DNA of 15,878 bases from assembly GCA_030683195.1 (NCBI GenBank), contig JAUXQA010000503.1:1-15878 (forward strand). The letters are read 5' to 3'. This stretch comes from Rhodoferax sp. GTDB taxonomy: Bacteria > Pseudomonadota > Gammaproteobacteria > Burkholderiales > Burkholderiaceae_C. Of this stretch, positions 14,774 to 15,878 are shown one piece after another; position 1 is the stretch's first letter, and every line of letters begins with the position of its first letter. Both the position numbers and the translations under genes were made by a program. A model generated the notes under the pieces. It had not been told where the DNA came from, searched no databases, and was given only the letters and a program-made list of their open reading frames with translations.

Positions 14774-15878
14774 CTAGCGGCGCCCGAGGTTGGCCGCCAC
14801 GATTTTGCGCACCTCCTCGGCCGCGCCCTGTTCGGCCGAGGCGTAAACCGCTGTTTCGACCAACGCGGCGGCGCGGGGCGCATCTGCCAGCATCTTGCCG
14901 CTCTGTTCGCTGACATCCACGGTGGCTTCCATCGACAAGCCGACGCGCAGAGGGTTTTGGGCGATTTGGGCAGCATCCAGCGCCACGCGCACGGGCACGC
15001 GCTGAACCACCTTGATCCAGTTGCCGGTGGCGTTTTGGGCGGGTAGCAAGGCAAAGGCGGCCCCGGTACCCATACCCAGTCCGGCGATCGTGCCCTTGAA
15101 CTCGACTTTTTTGCCATACACATCAGCCGTCAGCTTGACCGGCTGCCCGATGCGGATGTGGCGCAACTGGACTTCCTTGAAGTTGGCATCCACCCACACC
15201 TGGCTCAGGGGAATGATCGACATCAGGGGGGTGCCGGCCGCCACGCGCTGACCGAGTTGCACCGTGCGCCGCGCGACATACCCATCCACCGGCGCGGGCA
15301 AGGCGGTACGCTGACTCGCCAGATAAGCTTCACGCACTTTGGCAGCGGCCGCCATCACGCTGGGATGCTGGTCAACGGCAATGCCGTCGGTCATGGACTG
15401 GTTGCTGATGAGTTGTTCCCGCGCTGCGGCCACCCCCGCGGTGGCCGAGGCCAGCGTGGCCTGGCCCAGAGCGAGCTGGCTTTGCGCGTGCTGGAGTTCT
15501 TCACCTGACACGGCGCCGGTTTGAACCAGCCCCTGGCGGCGCTTGACGTCATCCGTGGCCCGTGCGATGTCGGTTTGTGCCTTGAGCAAGTCGGTCTCGC
15601 GCAGAGTGATTTGGGCGCGCAGGCTGCCGTTGTTGGCATACAGCGTGCGCACCTGGCGCACGGCTTGCGCCAGATTGGCCTCGGCTGCATCCAGAGTGAC
15701 CTGGGCATCGGCAGGATCGAGCTTGACGAGTGGCTGACCGGCTTTCACAAAGTCGGTGTCATCAGCCAGGATGGCCATCACGGTGCCGCCAATTTGCGGC
15801 GTGATCTGGATCACGTTGCCCTGCACATAGGCGTTGTCCGTCGACTCGTAGTGGCTGGCCACCAGCCATTCATAGGCA
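14774..15878 (-). CDS. emrA: EmrA/HlyD-family periplasmic adaptor, 5' end missing
   Basis: Membrane-fusion subunit of a tripartite EmrAB-type exporter. The frame is open to the window edge (AYEWLVASHYES), so the GTG at 15862 is not the true start; the cytoplasmic N-terminus and most of the single membrane helix are outside. Visible parts: first half of the barrel-sandwich domain (STDNAYVQGNVIQITPQIGG), a long alpha-helical coiled-coil hairpin (about 55-175 of the visible chain), the second lipoyl half (LPAPVDGYVARRTVQLGQRV), and the EmrA-typical GAAFALLPAQNATGNWIKVVQRVPVRV segment. It is upstream of emrB in the same operon. A regulator or outer-membrane gene may lie outside to the right. Confidence 0.93.
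   Translation of the reverse strand, partial: AYEWLVASHYESTDNAYVQGNVIQITPQIGGTVMAILADDTDFVKAGQPLVKLDPADAQVTLDAAEANLAQAVRQVRTLYANNGSLRAQITLRETDLLKAQTDIARATDDVKRRQGLVQTGAVSGEELQHAQSQLALGQATLASATAGVAAAREQLISNQSMTDGIAVDQHPSVMAAAAKVREAYLASQRTALPAPVDGYVARRTVQLGQRVAAGTPLMSIIPLSQVWVDANFKEVQLRHIRIGQPVKLTADVYGKKVEFKGTIAGLGMGTGAAFALLPAQNATGNWIKVVQRVPVRVALDAAQIAQNPLRVGLSMEATVDVSEQSGKMLADAPRAAALVETAVYASAEQGAAEEVRKIVAANLGRR

Overview
The window looks like a chromosomal segment of a high-GC betaproteobacterium, most like the Burkholderiales/Comamonadaceae (Rhodoferax/Polaromonas type). This rests on the protein families present, the strongly GC-rich third codon positions and a degenerate dispersed repeat with an ACGCCGGCTAG core. 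The genus is inference; no rRNA or other marker is present.

Layout. Positions 1-1673 hold the 3' part of miaA (tRNA dimethylallyltransferase), overlapping by ATGA an ABC ATPase of the LolD/MacB type. Positions 1772-5142 hold a tight seven-gene sulfur-trafficking operon: tusA, dsrE2, a YeeE/YedE thiosulfate-type permease, then dsrE, dsrF, dsrH and dsrC. The DsrC keeps both C-terminal redox cysteines, and the Cys78 of DsrE and the cysteines of the permease are all present. A long-chain acyl-CoA ligase follows on the minus strand (5196-6875). From 7071 the plus strand resumes with a ten-helix FtsX-like ABC permease, an M14-type (AstE/aspartoacylase-like) zinc deacylase, a fold-type-II PLP enzyme resembling Cds1 cysteine desulfhydrase, and a lipocalin-like AttH/CrtC protein with a Tat-like leader. 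Positions 13178-15878, minus strand, hold an EmrAB-type drug exporter; emrA runs off the right edge.

How the genes fit together. The ATPase (1014), the FtsX permease (7071) and the AttH protein (12065) look like the parts of one AttEFGH-like ABC system for envelope or lipid-type cargo. About 5.4 kb (sulfur operon plus acyl-CoA ligase) lies between its ATPase and permease genes. The permease now has no good start codon or ribosome-binding site, whereas the ATPase gene ends in an orphan ATGA followed by AAA; I infer an insertion or rearrangement exactly at the old ATPase/permease start junction. The sulfur operon would import a sulfane-sulfur compound (YeeE), hand it through TusA/DsrE2 and DsrEFH, and load DsrC. 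No dsrAB or sHdr genes are in view, so the final acceptor is unknown.

Three copies of a repeat of about 65-75 bp are found: one in frame inside miaA, one in frame inside the permease gene, and one just after the M14 gene. Except for the repeats and short intergenic gaps, the window is fully coding; no gene-free stretch exceeds 300 bases, and no tRNA, rRNA, CRISPR or insertion sequence was seen.
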